Positions 4,572 to 6,147 of a stretch of DNA of 6,147 bases are shown here, piece after piece (position 1 is the stretch's first letter; every line of letters starts with the position of its first letter). The notes below the pieces were generated by a model. It ran no database searches and was not told the DNA's origin. It saw only the letters and a program-made list of their open reading frames with translations. Made by a program: the position numbers and the translations under genes. This DNA is from an uncultured Collinsella sp. (GTDB lineage Bacteria; Actinomycetota; Coriobacteriia; Coriobacteriales; Coriobacteriaceae), in NCBI GenBank assembly GCA_900540935.1, contig UQHW01000051.1, positions 1-6,147 of the forward strand, given 5' to 3'.

Positions 4572-5966
4572 ATGTGCAATGTTTCTCTCAACGGTACGCA
4601 ACCGTCTGATGCCTCCCTGCGCGTTCTGCGCGCGCTTGAGGCGGCTGGTCTTGAGGCTTGGTACGTTGGCGGTTGGGTGCGCGACGCCCTGATGGGATGC
4701 CCCAGCCACGATGTTGATATGTGCTGTAGCGGCCTGTGGCAGGAGTCCAAGGCGGCGCTCGAGGCCGCCGGCATCGTGGTTGTGGAGTCGGGCATTAAAT
4801 TTGGCGGAATCACGGCTATTTCCGATGGCGAGCGTATCGAGGTCACCACGTACCGTCTGGATGGCTTCTATACCGATGGGCGCCATCCTCAGAGCGTCGA
4901 GCGCGCCGCCTCGCTCGAGGACGATCTGGCGCGCCGCGACTTTACCGTCAACGCTATGGCCTGGCATCCCGAGCGCGGGCTTGTCGACCGCTATGACGGC
5001 CAGGGTGATCTTGAGCGCAAGCTGATTCGCGCTGTCGGCGATCCCAAGCGTCGCTTTAACGAGGACGCCCTGCGCATGCTGCGTGCGGTGCGCTTTGCCT
5101 GCCGTCTGGACTTTATGATTGAGCCCGAGACCAAGCGTGCACTTGCCGAGTGCGCGCCGTTGCTTGATGCCGTGGCGCGTGAGCGTGTGGGTATTGAGCT
5201 CGAGGGCATTCTTTCGACCGGTCATGGGGGAGACGCGATGCTTCGCTATCCCGAGCTCATCTGCGCCGCCGTGCCCGAGTTGGCAGCGGGTCGCGGGTTT
5301 GATCAACGCAGTGTCTATCATGCGTTTAACGTCTACGAGCATATCGCCCGCGTGCTGACGGTGGCAGGGGAGCTGGCGCTGTGCGACGGCGTCGCGCCCT
5401 CGTCGAGCCTTATGTGGGCGGCTTTTTTGCACGATGTGTCCAAGCCCGAGTGCTTTACTGTCGATCATTCCGGCAGCGGACACTTCTACGGTCATCCCGA
5501 GCTCGGCGCCAAGAAAGCGCGCGTCATTATGGATCGCCTGGCGCTCTCGCACGACCTGGTGCGCGATGTGTGCCTGCTTATCAAATACCATGACAAGCCG
5601 CTGCGTCCCGAGCGCTCCTGCCTGCTCAATATGATGCGCTTGCTTTCTGGTGAGGGCGTCGACACAGCCCGCCTTATTGATGAGCTCATGGATCTTAAGC
5701 GTGCTGATACGCTCGGCAAGGCCCCGTCGTGCTTCTATTACGTTGAGACGATTGAGGAGATGCGCGCGATGGCGCACGAGCTGCTGAGGGCGGGGGAGCC
5801 CTATACGCTCAAGATGCTCGCCATCAACGGCGGCGACCTGATCCGTGCTGGAGTCAAGCCCGGGCCGGAACTGGGGCAGCTTCTCAACTCCGCCCTCGAC
5901 GCCGTGATCGAAGACAACATTCCCAACGATCGCGAAGCTCTTTTGGTCCATCTTAACTTGAATTAG
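4572..5966 (+). CDS. cca: CCA tRNA nucleotidyltransferase with HD domain
   Basis: This 464-residue cytoplasmic enzyme builds or repairs the 3' CCA end of tRNAs from CTP and ATP without a nucleic-acid template. The N-terminal head has the class II pattern: GGWVRD (33-38), metal-binding D47 and D49 in HDVDM, EVTTYR (90-95), RRDFTVNAM (121-129), and the nucleotide-selecting EDALR (164-168) inside RAVGDPKRRFNEDALRMLR. The C-terminal half carries an HD phosphohydrolase-like domain: H257, LHDVSKP with H287 and D288, then HFYGHPELGA. The length fits the longer HD-containing bacterial forms rather than the roughly 400-residue Bacillus type. The start at 4572 follows AGGAGG (4558-4563) by eight bases. 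The gene appears to be transcribed alone from an extended -10 promoter. No clear terminator follows, so some transcripts may run into the tRNA gene. Sequence alone does not separate a full CCA-adding enzyme from an A-adding or CC-adding specialist; the full CCA activity is the default. Confidence 0.95.
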   Translation: MCNVSLNGTQPSDASLRVLRALEAAGLEAWYVGGWVRDALMGCPSHDVDMCCSGLWQESKAALEAAGIVVVESGIKFGGITAISDGERIEVTTYRLDGFYTDGRHPQSVERAASLEDDLARRDFTVNAMAWHPERGLVDRYDGQGDLERKLIRAVGDPKRRFNEDALRMLRAVRFACRLDFMIEPETKRALAECAPLLDAVARERVGIELEGILSTGHGGDAMLRYPELICAAVPELAAGRGFDQRSVYHAFNVYEHIARVLTVAGELALCDGVAPSSSLMWAAFLHDVSKPECFTVDHSGSGHFYGHPELGAKKARVIMDRLALSHDLVRDVCLLIKYHDKPLRPERSCLLNMMRLLSGEGVDTARLIDELMDLKRADTLGKAPSCFYYVETIEEMRAMAHELLRAGEPYTLKMLAINGGDLIRAGVKPGPELGQLLNSALDAVIEDNIPNDREALLVHLNLN

Positions 5967-6030
5967 CTACCTAGTTTACCTGCGTGTTCCATAACCTGCC
6001 GACAATTTTTTGGCAATTTGGAATTTCTTC

Positions 6031-6059
6031 TTGCGCTGACGTTTTTTGTCCCGTAATAT
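6031..6059 (+). promoter_or_regulatory. promoter of the tRNA-Glu gene
   Basis: TTGCGC (6031-6036) and TAATAT (6054-6059) are separated by exactly 17 bp. This is the best-formed promoter in the window. Initiation near 6066 would give a 5' leader of roughly 27 nt for RNase P to remove. The rest of the gap between cca and the tRNA (5967-6030) is AT-rich, with T-runs but no convincing terminator stem. Confidence 0.65.
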
Positions 6060-6093
6060 ATTTCCTCGCAGCACGGCAGTGCAGATGTCATGT

Positions 6094-6147
6094 GGCCCGT
6101 TCGTCTAGCGGTTTAGGACGCCGCCCTCTCAAGGCGGAGATCACCAG
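6094..6147 (+). tRNA. tRNA-Glu (anticodon CTC), truncated at the window end
   Basis: The 5' acceptor strand GGCCCGT (6094-6100) is followed by TC and the D arm (GTC 6103-6105 with GAC 6117-6119, around a loop with AG and GG). The anticodon stem CCGCC/GGCGG (6121-6125 and 6133-6137) encloses the loop CTCTCAA, with anticodon CTC at 6128-6130, which reads the Glu codon GAG. The variable loop (6138-6142) and the first T-stem strand ACCAG (6143-6147) are present. The T loop and 3' acceptor strand lie beyond the window, so whether CCA is gene-encoded cannot be seen. The D-arm and anticodon-arm sequence closely resembles bacterial tRNA-Glu. Confidence 0.93.

Noticed and set aside
4404..5951. Minus-strand open frame of about 515 codons opposite cca
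   Set aside because: It has the same codon-bias cause. The + strand carries every nucleotidyltransferase and HD motif, and the antisense translation has no recognisable domain.
5993..6016. TGCC...TTTTTTGGCA as a cca terminator
   Set aside because: The stem is only four pairs and the T-run lies inside the loop, not after the stem.
1..6147. CRISPR array, mobile element, toxin-antitoxin or defence genes
   Set aside because: No regularly spaced repeats, transposase or integrase motifs, or small paired genes were seen on either strand. The genes are ordinary core metabolism and tRNA maturation.

Overview
The window is a high-GC bacterial segment with every recognised gene on the + strand. It carries core sugar-phosphotransferase (PTS) and sugar-phosphate kinase genes, then an unrelated tRNA-maturation gene and the start of a tRNA gene. 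Codon style (mostly C- or G-ending, almost no TTA, CTA or TCA) and the protein sequences suggest an actinobacterium of the Coriobacteriia, most likely Collinsella or a close relative. That assignment is inferred from general resemblance, not from a search.

Layout: 1-176 is a leader region with a 14-bp palindrome, a possible nine-codon frame, a -10 element and a small hairpin. ptsH (HPr, 177-440) follows. A 127-bp gap holds a terminator-like hairpin and a second inverted repeat, and leads into ptsI (Enzyme I, 568-2277). A 74-bp gap with a strong hairpin but no T-tract precedes the first PfkB-family sugar-phosphate kinase (2352-3284), which ends at a clear intrinsic terminator (3313-3345). A second, paralogous PfkB kinase (3475-4407) appears to have its own promoter and its own terminator (4441-4474). 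Next is cca (4572-5966), an HD-domain tRNA nucleotidyltransferase behind an extended -10 promoter. The window ends inside a tRNA-Glu(CTC) gene (from 6094) with a well-formed promoter at 6031-6059.

How the genes work together: EI takes phosphate from PEP and passes it to HPr, which feeds sugar-specific EII permeases encoded outside this window. The two kinases belong to the 1-phosphofructokinase/tagatose-6-phosphate kinase branch and would phosphorylate a sugar phosphate delivered by such a PTS, moving it into glycolysis. ptsH, ptsI and the first kinase look like one transcription unit, with an internal terminator-like element that would favour HPr over EI. The second kinase looks separately transcribed.

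Nothing here is an obvious new system. The points most worth checking are the matched, unusual active-site changes in the two kinases (GAGD replaced by CAGD in both; N41 replaced by D41 in the first only) and the RNA-structure elements between the pts genes. No mobile element, CRISPR array or phage gene is seen. No stretch over 300 bases lacks a gene.
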